Below, piece after piece: positions 49,365-58,003 of a stretch of 64,000 bases of DNA (positions are counted from its first letter, which is position 1; every line of letters starts with the position of its first letter). The stretch is from Cytobacillus kochii (GTDB lineage Bacteria; Bacillota; Bacilli; Bacillales; Cytobacillaceae), in contig NZ_JAIVAM010000003.1 in the NCBI RefSeq assembly GCF_020171845.1, positions 310,001-374,000 of the forward strand, written 5' to 3'. A program made the position numbers and the translations under genes. Under the pieces are notes generated by a model. That model made no database searches and was not told where the DNA came from. It was given only the letters and a program-made list of their open reading frames with translations.

Positions 49365-49393
49365 GCCCTGTTTATATAAGGGCTTTTTATTTT
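49365..49393 (+). terminator. Terminator after the yqgO-like gene
   Basis: Short stem GCCCT (49365-49369) with AGGGC (49379-49383), 9-nt loop and TTTTTATTTT. Confidence 0.6.
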
Positions 49394-49450
49394 GTTAAAA
49401 AGAAACATTGACTATAATAAGATATATAACTGTAAGGATGTGAGAAAACA

Positions 49451-50989
49451 GTGCATAGTAAGGAAGCTTATTTATTTTGGTCATTGGCCAATCATCTGCT
49501 ACATCAAGAAGAATATCGCTTCATTCAGCTTTCTGAAAAACAAGATGAACTCTGGATTGAGAAGTTAGAGAATAAACAGACAAAAATCATTCGTTTGCTA
49601 AGGAAGGATTTAGATTGGAGTAACTGGTTACAAAGAGATATAGAATCAGTTGCCTTTAATGGTGAGCGTATTCGAAAACAAGTAAGGCATAGAGAAATGA
49701 CTGTGCTCAATATATATATTTCACCATTTGTACCTGTTGACGACTATGAGGATAAGCTTAATAAGCCCTTTCAGCATTCTAAACTGGAGAAGACAACGGT
49801 TGAATCTGTCATTATGACTATGGATAGTCTAGAAGAGGTAGCTAAACAGCTGCAGCAACACTTTATGAAACCTCTTCTCTTCTTAGAAGAACCATCTGAT
49901 GAAATTGATGAACAAGTAATCGAAAACTTAAAAAAACAGACATTATGGCTAGCAGCAAATAAAGCGAAAGAAGAAAAAGAGGTTTTTAATCAAGGTAAGC
50001 CCATATTTACATATCTATTTATTGTGCTACAAGTCCTAGCTTTTCTTTGGTTGGAGTGGAAAGGTGGAAGTACAAATACCTCGGTGCTGATTGAAAGTGG
50101 AGCAAAATATAATCCACTTATTTTGGCAGGTGAGTGGTGGCGTTTTTTTACACCGATCATTTTACATATTGGTTTCCTGCATTTATTGATGAATACTCTT
50201 GCTCTTTTTTATTTAGGCTCTGCTGTTGAACGAATAATGGGCAATACAAGGTTTATAGTTATTTACTTGTTATCTGGTTTTATGGGTTCATTGCTTAGTT
50301 TTATTACTAGTCCCAACGTATCAGCTGGAGCGAGCGGAGCGATATTTGGCTGTTTTGGAGCGTTGCTTTTCTTTGGAATATTGAAACCCAAATTATTTTT
50401 CCGCACAATGGGTATGAACATTATCATTGTTCTTGTGTTTAACCTTGCATTAGGCTTTATGATACCAGGAATTGATAACGCTGGTCATATTGGTGGTTTA
50501 ATTGGCGGGTTCTTAGCAACGGGAATCGTTCTTTTGCCTAAGAAGAGAAACAGGATTGCTCAACTATTGATAGCTTGTTTCACGGCTCTTCTCATAAGTG
50601 GAGGACTCTATTATGGCTTTCACTTCCCTAATGATCAAACACAAGAAGAGATGGCTTTGATTGAAGCACAAACTTATTTAGAAAAAGAAAATTACTCAAT
50701 GATGATTAAAGAGCTTACTCCGTTTGATAAAGAAGGTGCAACCGCACAAACTTATTTTTTATTGTCCTATGCGGAAATTCAAATAGGGGAAACAGAGAAA
50801 GCGAAGCGTCATTTGCATCTTGCTATTGAAGTAAACGAACAATTCCATGAAGCTTACTATAATCTTTCCTTATTATATTTAAGGGAAGGCCATACGGATG
50901 AAGCGAAAAAGTATCTTGATCAAGCTGTAGAATTACACGACTCAGAAGACTATCGGCAGCTACAAGACAATTTAAATGAAAACAAATAA
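49451..50989 (+). CDS. gluP: Rhomboid intramembrane serine protease GluP with TPR tail
   Basis: 512-residue membrane protease. Cytosolic N-terminal domain (~1-180), six or seven TM helices (~185-385) with the catalytic Ser in SAGASGAIFG and His in NAGHIGGLIGG, plus the HLLMNTLALFYLG helix; the last ~110 residues form TPR-type repeats (QTYFLLSYAEIQIGETEKAKRH in position ~430; YYNLSLLYLREGHTDEAKKYL). In B. subtilis YqgP cleaves the Mg transporter MgtE under Mn stress. GTG start after AAGGATGTGAG. Confidence 0.93.
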   Translation: MHSKEAYLFWSLANHLLHQEEYRFIQLSEKQDELWIEKLENKQTKIIRLLRKDLDWSNWLQRDIESVAFNGERIRKQVRHREMTVLNIYISPFVPVDDYEDKLNKPFQHSKLEKTTVESVIMTMDSLEEVAKQLQQHFMKPLLFLEEPSDEIDEQVIENLKKQTLWLAANKAKEEKEVFNQGKPIFTYLFIVLQVLAFLWLEWKGGSTNTSVLIESGAKYNPLILAGEWWRFFTPIILHIGFLHLLMNTLALFYLGSAVERIMGNTRFIVIYLLSGFMGSLLSFITSPNVSAGASGAIFGCFGALLFFGILKPKLFFRTMGMNIIIVLVFNLALGFMIPGIDNAGHIGGLIGGFLATGIVLLPKKRNRIAQLLIACFTALLISGGLYYGFHFPNDQTQEEMALIEAQTYLEKENYSMMIKELTPFDKEGATAQTYFLLSYAEIQIGETEKAKRHLHLAIEVNEQFHEAYYNLSLLYLREGHTDEAKKYLDQAVELHDSEDYRQLQDNLNENK

Positions 50990-51074
50990 GATATTTCGAC
51001 AGGAAGGGAATATTTCCTAGGAAATTCTACATCTTTTCTTAGAAACTTAAAAAACTTGTTGTTTAACATAAAGT

Positions 51075-51113
51075 AAAAGGAATCAACCTCTTAGGAGGGT
51101 ATGATTCCTTTTT
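51075..51113 (+). terminator. Terminator after gluP
   Basis: Stem AAAAGGAATCA (from 51075) with TGATTCCTTTT (51102-51112), inner ACCTC/GAGGG pairing, ending in T5. Confidence 0.8.
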
Positions 51114-51159
51114 AGTATGTCTATGATGTTTGTTAGGAATATATTTGAGAGGTGAACTC

Positions 51160-52620
51160 ATGGAAACAAACAAACATCATAAAGTATCTAAGGAATTGAT
51201 TAACAATACATCATATTTAAAAGAAGCATTAGCAGTCGGAAAAAACTTTGATGTGTTACAAATAGATGTGGAATATACTGGGATTGACATGGCAATCTAT
51301 TTGGTTGATGGCTTTGCTAAAGATGATATTATGAATCGGTTAATGGAATTTCTTGCTCAGCTTGGAAGAGAACAATTAGAAGAGGATACTGTTCCGAAGC
51401 TAATGAAGAGATATATCCCTTATATCGAAATTGCTACAGAAAGTGATCTGGATGCAATTGTTGATGCTGTATTAGCTGGTCAAACGGCATTGGTCATTGA
51501 TGGAGCAGATGAAGCGATATTAATTGATACAAGGACTTACCCGGCCCGCGGCCCAGAAGAGCCTGATATTGAAAGGGTTGTAAGAGGCGCAAGGGATGGC
51601 TATGTTGAAACATTAGTTTTTAATACAGCACTAACGAGGAGGCGCGTAAGAGATCGGACGTTAAGAATGGAGTATTTACAAATCGGTAGACGTTCAAAAA
51701 CTGATATTGTCATTACATATATTGAAGATATTGCAGACCCTGAGTTGGTCAATAAAATAAAAGATAGTGTATCTAAAATTGATACAGATGGCTTACCGAT
51801 GGCCGAGAAGACAATTGAAGAATATATTTCTGGTCAGCATTGGAATCCTTATCCGATGGTTAGGTATACAGAGAGACCGGACACAGCAGCTTCGCATTTA
51901 TTTGAGGGTCATGTATGTATCATTGTGGATGGTTCACCGAGTGTAATTATAACCCCGACTACGTTCTGGCATCATTTGCAGCATGCAGAGGAATATCGAA
52001 ACAAACCGATTATTGGTGCTTATTTAAAATTCGTTCGCTTTATTTCTGTATGGGCTTCGTTGTTCCTTTTACCTATTTGGTTCTTATTTGCTGCAAATCC
52101 AAGTTTATTACCAGATTCCCTATCATTTATAGGACCAGAGGAGGCAGGGAAAATCCCTTTGATTTTGCAAATCTTAATTATTGAGGTAGGTATTGATATG
52201 CTGAGGATGGCCTCCATTCATACCCCCTCGAGTCTTGCTACTGCTCTCGGCTTAGTAGCGGCACTCATGATTGGTGATTTGGCTGTTTCAGTTGGCTTAT
52301 TTACAAGTGAGGTCGTTCTTTATTTTGCCATTGTAGCAATTGGTACGTTTGCAACACCAAGTTACGAATTAGGATTAGCTAATCGAATTGTCCGTATTGT
52401 ATTATTATTACTGACAAGTGTATTTCATATGTATGGTTTTATCATCGGTATTACACTATTTGTCATTTGGTTATCTAAAATGAAGTCTTTCGGCGTCCCT
52501 TATTTATGGCCGTTTATTCCCTTTAACCTAAGAGCCTTTAGAGATGTCCTTTTACGTTCACCAATGCCTTTGAAAAATAGACGTCCGAGAATGTTGCATC
52601 CGAAAGATCCAGATAGATAA
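51160..52620 (+). CDS. SpoVAF-like spore germination protein (GerA family)
   Basis: 486-residue GerA-family membrane protein. A soluble N-terminal domain (~1-290, SKELINNTSYLKEALAVGKNFDV) includes the family motif PRGPEEPDIERVVRG variant (ARGPEEPDIERVVRGARDG) and a helix-rich repeat, followed by five TM helices (~295-455). The N terminus and length fit SpoVAF (5AF), which forms an ion channel in the spore inner membrane, rather than a GerAA. It stands alone here, outside a spoVA operon. ATG 51160 follows GAGAGGTGAA; the upstream frame to 51130 has no binding site. Confidence 0.87.
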   Translation: METNKHHKVSKELINNTSYLKEALAVGKNFDVLQIDVEYTGIDMAIYLVDGFAKDDIMNRLMEFLAQLGREQLEEDTVPKLMKRYIPYIEIATESDLDAIVDAVLAGQTALVIDGADEAILIDTRTYPARGPEEPDIERVVRGARDGYVETLVFNTALTRRRVRDRTLRMEYLQIGRRSKTDIVITYIEDIADPELVNKIKDSVSKIDTDGLPMAEKTIEEYISGQHWNPYPMVRYTERPDTAASHLFEGHVCIIVDGSPSVIITPTTFWHHLQHAEEYRNKPIIGAYLKFVRFISVWASLFLLPIWFLFAANPSLLPDSLSFIGPEEAGKIPLILQILIIEVGIDMLRMASIHTPSSLATALGLVAALMIGDLAVSVGLFTSEVVLYFAIVAIGTFATPSYELGLANRIVRIVLLLLTSVFHMYGFIIGITLFVIWLSKMKSFGVPYLWPFIPFNLRAFRDVLLRSPMPLKNRRPRMLHPKDPDR

Positions 52621-52650
52621 ATGATCACTTTTCTTTTGATCGTTAGAATT

Positions 52651-52692
52651 ACTCTTTCTCTCATGTTTTAATGATTGAGGAAGAGTTTTTTT
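52651..52692 (+). terminator. Terminator after the spoVAF-like gene
   Basis: Imperfect stem ACTCTTTCTCTCA with TGAGGAAGAGT, followed by eight T. Confidence 0.7.
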
Positions 52693-52737
52693 TCGTTTAT
52701 ACTTTGCTTTATGAAAGAAAGAATCGAGGGAATGAAT

Positions 52738-52944
52738 GTGAAAAGTTTTTATGATGTACAACAGTTGTTAAAAGCATATGGTGCCATTATTTATATGGGT
52801 GAACGTTTATTGGATATTGAAATGATGGAGCTTGAAGTGAGTGAATTATATAAAGCAAAAATAATTGAAGTAGATACCTATCGAGATGCTTTATTAGTCT
52901 TAAGGGCTGAGAGAGAAAAAGAGAGAAAGAAAACAAGAGAATAG
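52738..52944 (+). CDS. yqgQ: YqgQ family small protein
   Basis: 68 residues starting MKSFYDVQQLLKAYGAIIYMG, then a helical segment and a Lys/Glu/Arg tail. Matches YqgQ (DUF910), a small three-helix protein that precedes glcK in bacilli; it may bind nucleic acid but has no assigned role. GTG 52738 is 7 nt after GAGGG; ATG 52732 is too close to that site. Confidence 0.87.
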   Translation: MKSFYDVQQLLKAYGAIIYMGERLLDIEMMELEVSELYKAKIIEVDTYRDALLVLRAEREKERKKTRE

Positions 52945-52974
52945 TTGCTCATTACTTCTCTAGGGGGTGTTGTT

Positions 52975-53916
52975 TTGTTTGTTGGTGTGGATATAGGGGG
53001 TACAACAATTAAATTTGCTTTTGTTAACGAGAATGGCGACATTCACTTAAAATGGCAAGAAAAGACAAAGCAGAATTATACAGACAACAGTTTAGCAGAG
53101 CAAATAACCACTTCAATTGAACATCATAGAAAGAGGGCGCAAATAAAAAAAGAGCAGATTTTATCTGTTGGAGTCGGTGCCCCAGGACCGGTAGATAGCA
53201 AAAATGGAATTTTACTTTCAGCAACAAATATAAATTTGTCACCTCATTACCGCTTACAAAAAGAACTATCAGATTACATGGCGCTTCCAGTGATATTAGA
53301 AAATGATGCCAACTGTGCAGTGTTAGGCGAACGCTGGGTTGGTAGCGGAATTGGCTACAAAGACATTGTACTTTTAACAATTGGTACTGGTATCGGTGGT
53401 GGCATTATTAGTAATGGTCAGTTAACGCGTGGGAATGGGGGTTCTGCTGGTGAAATAGGCCATATCAAGGCCGTTTCTTCTTATGGCGTGCGATGTAATT
53501 GTGGAAAATGGGGTTGTCTTGAAACGGTTGCCTCAGCTACTGGAATAGTACGTGTGGCTAAAGAAATCATTGATTCTAACAAGAACACATTATTAGTTGA
53601 CCATTTATCAGTTCAGAATATCTTTCACTTTGCAGGTAAGAATGACATAGTTGCTAAGGAAGTGGTTCAAAGAACAATGAAGCCATTAGGCATTGCCTTA
53701 GCGAATGTAGCAGCAATACTAAACCCTGAGGTGATTATAATCGGTGGCGGGGTTTCTCAAGCCGGGAAATTATTGCTAGAGCCATTACAATCCTATTATG
53801 ACGAAAACTTATTTCCTGAGATGCGAGGGTCTACTTTATTGAAACTAGCTACTTTAGGGAATGATGCAGGAGTAGTAGGTGCCGCCTGGAGTGCAAAGCA
53901 ATTAATAATAGGATAA
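52975..53916 (+). CDS. glcK: Glucokinase (ROK family)
   Basis: 313-residue ROK kinase phosphorylating glucose. N-terminal phosphate-binding VDIGGTTIKFAF, GTGIGGGI, substrate His in GEIGHI, and the ROK zinc motif CNCGKWGCLET. TTG 52975 lies 7 nt after AGGGGG; upstream in-frame codons belong to the yqgQ end. Follows yqgQ by 30 bp as in B. subtilis, but the ltaS-like yqgS that comes next there is missing here. Confidence 0.94.
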   Translation: MFVGVDIGGTTIKFAFVNENGDIHLKWQEKTKQNYTDNSLAEQITTSIEHHRKRAQIKKEQILSVGVGAPGPVDSKNGILLSATNINLSPHYRLQKELSDYMALPVILENDANCAVLGERWVGSGIGYKDIVLLTIGTGIGGGIISNGQLTRGNGGSAGEIGHIKAVSSYGVRCNCGKWGCLETVASATGIVRVAKEIIDSNKNTLLVDHLSVQNIFHFAGKNDIVAKEVVQRTMKPLGIALANVAAILNPEVIIIGGGVSQAGKLLLEPLQSYYDENLFPEMRGSTLLKLATLGNDAGVVGAAWSAKQLIIG

Positions 53917-53993
53917 GATTTCTGTAATAGTGAGTAAGTCATCTTTTCTTCTCATTCATCATATGTATGAACTGATGGAGAGGAGGATAAAAG

Positions 53994-55178
53994 GTGAAGA
54001 TTAAAGTTAGGTCAGGTGATTCTTTATGGTACTACAGTCAGCTGTTTATGGTTCCGATTAATTTAGTCATTGATAGCAATCCACAAGTGGACCCTTCCTC
54101 ATTGCAGATTGGCCAAAGCATTCAAATTCCTGGCTTTCATACATCTACTATTCAACTTCAAAAAGGTGATTCACTATGGCAAATAGCATCAAAGAATAAT
54201 CTCCCTGTCGATGCATTGCTTTTATTGAATCAGCAGTTACAGCCTCAAAATCTACAAGTAAATCAAACAGTCCTAGTGCCAACAAGAGTGATTATGCCTT
54301 TAATGGATAGGAAAAAAAGTTATAGTTTTAAAACTTTGCAAGACGACCTCAAACAATTAAAAGAAGTTTATCCATTTATAAAAATAAATGAGATTGGTTA
54401 TTCGGTGACAGGCAAGCCTTTATATGAGATAAGAATCGGTACGGGTGAAAAGCAGGTCCATTATAATGCGTCATTTCATGCCAATGAATGGATTACGACG
54501 CCTGTCCTTATGTCTTTAATAAATGCCTACTTGTTATCTATGACTAATGCGAAACCTTTAAGGGGAATTGAGACTTTACCTTATTATAGTCGTTTTGAGT
54601 TATCGGTTGTTCCAATGGTCAATCCTGATGGAGTTGACTTGGTTTTAGGGGGACCGCCAGAAGGCTACAAAGAAGAAATATTAGCAATTAATGAACAAAA
54701 AGATGATTTTTCCCTATGGAAGGCGAATATTAGAGGAGTAGATTTGAATAAACAATATCCCGCAAATTGGGAATATGAAAAAGAAAGAAAGCCAGATGTT
54801 CCGTCATCTCGAGACTTTCCTGGATATGAACCGTTATCCGAGCCTGAAGCGATAGCGATGGCCAATCTTGTTAAGAATAATAACTTCAGCTTATTATTAG
54901 CTTTCCACACACAAGGTGAAGAATTTTACTGGGGATACGAAGGACTTGAACCGCCTGATTCAAAAGTCATTGCAGATGAATTTGAACGAGTAAGCGGTTA
55001 TCGTTCCGTTCAGTATGTGGATAGTTTCGCTGGGTTTAGAGATTGGTTTATTAAAGAGTATCGAAGGCCAGGCTTTACGATGGAACTGGGAAAAGGAGTA
55101 AACCCACTGCCATTATCACAGTATGAAGACATGTATGAAGAAATGCTTGGTGTCTTTTTAGCTTCACTTTATCTTTAA
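53994..55178 (+). CDS. yqgT: LysM-M14 peptidase (gamma-D-glutamyl-diamino acid endopeptidase, YqgT)
   Basis: 394 residues: two N-terminal LysM domains (~1-48, ~53-97) and a zinc carboxypeptidase domain. Zinc ligands are His and Glu in FHANEW and a His in LLAFHTQGEE; the catalytic Glu is in FTMELGKG. No signal peptide is seen. Related to endopeptidase I of Lysinibacillus sphaericus, which cuts gamma-D-Glu-(L)meso-diaminopimelate bonds, probably in sporulation. GTG start, GAGAGGAGG 6 nt upstream. Confidence 0.92.
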   Translation: MKIKVRSGDSLWYYSQLFMVPINLVIDSNPQVDPSSLQIGQSIQIPGFHTSTIQLQKGDSLWQIASKNNLPVDALLLLNQQLQPQNLQVNQTVLVPTRVIMPLMDRKKSYSFKTLQDDLKQLKEVYPFIKINEIGYSVTGKPLYEIRIGTGEKQVHYNASFHANEWITTPVLMSLINAYLLSMTNAKPLRGIETLPYYSRFELSVVPMVNPDGVDLVLGGPPEGYKEEILAINEQKDDFSLWKANIRGVDLNKQYPANWEYEKERKPDVPSSRDFPGYEPLSEPEAIAMANLVKNNNFSLLLAFHTQGEEFYWGYEGLEPPDSKVIADEFERVSGYRSVQYVDSFAGFRDWFIKEYRRPGFTMELGKGVNPLPLSQYEDMYEEMLGVFLASLYL

Positions 55179-55277
55179 TAAAAAATAGTTGTTGCTTGTA
55201 TTTCCTCCATAATCAGTATAAAATTTACTATTGATTACAATGTTTTTGGGAATTAATTAGGAAGAATTTCGTAGAGA

Positions 55278-55308
55278 GCGAAGAAAAGCCGGAAACGGCT
55301 TTTTCTCG
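55278..55308 (+). terminator. Terminator after yqgT
   Basis: AAAAGCCG (55284-55291), GAAA tetraloop, CGGCTTTT (55296-55303); pairing extends outward with small mismatches (GCGA...TCGC). Confidence 0.8.
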
Positions 55309-55376
55309 CGTCTATTCAGATAAAAGTGCGCTAGAATGAAGCTAGATTGGAATTCGATGGGGGGCAAGCCAAGTTT

Positions 55377-56495
55377 ATGAAGCACAAAGCGGAACACCAA
55401 GATTATATGCTCATATTGCTTTTATTTTTTTCCACAATGATTATAGCTGGCTGTCAAGTGAATGAAACAGGTGATAAGCCACCTGTTAAAGAAACGAATA
55501 TGACAGAGAAGCAAACTTCAAAACAATCAATTATACCTCTTGCTGTTTCAGAATCTGATCAAATTTTCTTCTTTGGCTGGTTAGATGCCAAGCACTTATT
55601 ATTCCTCAATCACAAAGATGAAACATTGAACAAAATCTTTAAATATAATATTTATACCGGAGAACAAGAGTTGTTTTTTGAAGGTGAGGCACCAATTAAT
55701 AATGTCTATATTAGCCCAGATCAACAATATATATTTGTCCAGACTGAACCAAGTAATCAAAAATGGCGTATTGCTATAGTGGATCATAAAGGTGATTACA
55801 TATTGCAGGAGTTAATAGATGGCACCGAACTAGCTGTTTCTTGGAATCAATATGATCCGACAAAGTTATTGGTTTCGAGTTTTGCCGAGGACTGGTCTTA
55901 CACTTCTTATTTGATATCAGCTGAAACAAAAAATATGGAACATATATCTATAGCGGAGCCGTTTGTCCATTGGTTAAGTCCTGATTCATTTGTGTATTTG
56001 GACTGGAGTACGGTTGGACCTTCAATTGTGACGGAGTTAAAAGAACAAAAGAAGACAGGAACGGCGGAAGTGAAGAAAGAAAATGTGTATTTTGTTGATA
56101 CATTCAATGATTTAATGATGACCATTGGTGTAAACGAAAATCATGATGAAGAGGCACGATACACATTTATGAATAATGACTTTGAATCGGTGTTATCTTT
56201 TTCAGTTCCTCATTTAACAAGCTTTTCCGGTTGGATGGTTCCACAATATGCCATGCTGGATAAAGAGTTTTTCTACTTTAAGCCGGAGTACAGTACAGAT
56301 GCAGATACGTATCGGGGTAGCTTTGATTTCATGGCTACAGATTTGGAAACGGGAGAACAGACCGTATTATTAGAAGATATGGACAACGAACCTCTTTCCT
56401 GTTCTAATAAAGCCAATGCCTGTTTATATGGTCATTATTTAGATAAAGTCATTTTATTAGATGAGAAAGAAGTCATTTCACTTATAAAATCTTGA
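55377..56495 (+). CDS. yqgU: YqgU-like lipoprotein
   Basis: 372-residue predicted lipoprotein with lipobox IIAGC (Cys26) after a hydrophobic stretch, then a polar linker and repeating WD-like or beta-propeller strands (FFGWLDAKHLLFLNH; NNVYISPDQQYIFVQTEP; HWLSPDSFVYLDW). Place between yqgT and yqgV fits YqgU. The start is uncertain: GGGGGG at 55359-55364 is 12 nt away from ATG 55377. Function unknown; attached to the membrane outer face. Confidence 0.8.
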   Translation: MKHKAEHQDYMLILLLFFSTMIIAGCQVNETGDKPPVKETNMTEKQTSKQSIIPLAVSESDQIFFFGWLDAKHLLFLNHKDETLNKIFKYNIYTGEQELFFEGEAPINNVYISPDQQYIFVQTEPSNQKWRIAIVDHKGDYILQELIDGTELAVSWNQYDPTKLLVSSFAEDWSYTSYLISAETKNMEHISIAEPFVHWLSPDSFVYLDWSTVGPSIVTELKEQKKTGTAEVKKENVYFVDTFNDLMMTIGVNENHDEEARYTFMNNDFESVLSFSVPHLTSFSGWMVPQYAMLDKEFFYFKPEYSTDADTYRGSFDFMATDLETGEQTVLLEDMDNEPLSCSNKANACLYGHYLDKVILLDEKEVISLIKS

Positions 56496-56561
56496 GCAGA
56501 TAAATTTTCTTCGCTCTTTATTTTGTGCATACTAATATTGATATTTAAAGGAGATGACATG

Positions 56562-56882
56562 ATGGCAATAGTAGACGTAACAATTATTCCAATAGGAACG
56601 GAGAGTCCAAGTGTATCAGCTTATGTAGCAGATATTCAAAAGGTTTTAAAGGAATATAAAGATGCTGGGAAAATTGATTACCAATTGACACCGATGAATA
56701 CACTCATTGAAGGAGAATTACCAGTGTTATTCGAGGTTATCCAAGCAATGCATGAAGTTCCATTTGAAAAAGGACTTGCGCGAGTGGCAACAAATATTCG
56801 CATTGATGACCGTAGAGATGTAAAACGTCAGATGGCGGATAAAGTTAAACGAGTAGAATCATTGTTACAAGAGGATGAATGA
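56562..56882 (+). CDS. yqgV: MTH1187/YqgV family thiamine-binding protein
   Basis: 106-residue ferredoxin-fold protein of the DUF77 family, starting MAIVDVTIIPIGTESPSVSAY and with TPMNTLIEGE and NIRIDDRRD motifs. Family members bind thiamine or its pyrimidine moiety. ATG 56562 is 8 nt after AAGGAG; ATG 56559 is equally possible. Between yqgU and a bidirectional terminator. Confidence 0.92.
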   Translation: MAIVDVTIIPIGTESPSVSAYVADIQKVLKEYKDAGKIDYQLTPMNTLIEGELPVLFEVIQAMHEVPFEKGLARVATNIRIDDRRDVKRQMADKVKRVESLLQEDE

Positions 56883-56887
56883 TAAAT

Positions 56888-56919
56888 AAAAAGTCTGCCC
56901 TTAATGAGGCAGACTTTTT
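56888..56919. terminator. Bidirectional terminator between yqgV and yqgW
   Basis: Perfect 12-bp stem AAAAAGTCTGCC (56888-56899) with GGCAGACTTTTT (56908-56919), 8-nt loop. Confidence 0.93.
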
Positions 56920-56933
56920 ATTTACATCCCCTT

Positions 56934-57107
56934 TTAATGGACAGCTGGGAATCCGCTATGAATTAATGTCATTACAGCAAACCATCCGAAAACGGCAGCT
57001 GTCCCGAAAGCGAATACAATCCCTAGGAGATTTTTGTTTCGTAGTGCACTGATTAGACCGAAAATTGCTAAAATAGCTGTTAAACCAGTAATAATTACTA
57101 GTCCCAT
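56934..57107 (-). CDS. yqgW: DUF2759 small membrane protein (YqgW)
   Basis: 57 residues, two TM helices (GLVIITGLTAILAIFGLI and an FAFGTAAVFGWFAVMTLIH segment) joined by SALRNKN. Matches DUF2759/YqgW. Start at 57107 is 9 nt after AAGGGGGC; upstream in-frame codons lie before that site. Function unknown. Confidence 0.82.
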   Translation of the reverse strand: MGLVIITGLTAILAIFGLISALRNKNLLGIVFAFGTAAVFGWFAVMTLIHSGFPAVH

Positions 57108-57364
57108 GTTTATAGCCCCCTTTTCATTCAATCAACAAATGAGTCTATGCTCATTCCTTGCAAAGGTTTGGAACCGTATGTAATACTTATTTTTACATTC
57201 ACATCATATTTTATACTTTTTTTCAAATTTTGTCGAGGTATATTCTACGAACTTTTCAGATAATAACATTTTAAGGAAGATACATCAAGTCCATTAACCA
57301 TGTTTGCTTCTCGTAGACTATAGAGTTGTGTACAATAAAAGAAAATAACCAAGGAGGAATTCAT

Positions 57365-58003
57365 TTGAAATACGCACAGTTACCATTAGGACCATTACAA
57401 ACGAATTGCTATCTTCTTATAAAAGAAAACAAGGACTGTTTAATTATTGATCCAGGGGGAGAAGCAACAAAACTAATCAAAATAATGGATGATGAAAAAT
57501 TGAATCCGAAGGCGATCCTTTTAACGCATGCACATTTTGATCATATTGGTGCAGTAGATGACGTAAAAGAAAAGTACCAAATTCCTGTTTACATACATGA
57601 AAATGAAAAGGACTGGCTAATAGATCCAGCCTTAAATGGTTCAGCAAGATTTCAAATGGGCACAGCGATACGTTTACAACCTGCCGATGAGTTATTTGTA
57701 AAAGAGCAAGAGATAGATATCTCAGGGTTTTCCTTCAAAGTATTAGAGACACCGGGTCATTCTCCTGGTAGTGTCTCCTTTTATTTCGCAGACATTGCCT
57801 TGCTGTTTGGTGGGGATGCCCTTTTTCAAGGCAGTATTGGGCGAACAGATCTACCTGGTGGCCATCATGAGACGCTTCTGCAAAGCATACATGATAAATT
57901 ACTCATTTTACCTGAAGACACACTCGTCTTGCCAGGACATGGGCCAGTGACTACTATTGCCAATGAAATGGACACTAACCCTTTCTTGAACGGTTTTTCA
58001 TAA
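57365..58003 (+). CDS. yqgX: Metallo-beta-lactamase fold hydrolase (YqgX)
   Basis: 212-residue MBL-fold enzyme similar to glyoxalase II. Zinc motif THAHFDHIG, further His/Asp in PGHSPGSVSFY and GGDALF, and LPGHGP near the end. In Bacillus YqgX may hydrolyse S-lactoyl bacillithiol; substrate here not shown. TTG 57365 is 7 nt after AAGGAGG. Its stop overlaps the next start (TAATG). Confidence 0.9.
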   Translation: MKYAQLPLGPLQTNCYLLIKENKDCLIIDPGGEATKLIKIMDDEKLNPKAILLTHAHFDHIGAVDDVKEKYQIPVYIHENEKDWLIDPALNGSARFQMGTAIRLQPADELFVKEQEIDISGFSFKVLETPGHSPGSVSFYFADIALLFGGDALFQGSIGRTDLPGGHHETLLQSIHDKLLILPEDTLVLPGHGPVTTIANEMDTNPFLNGFS

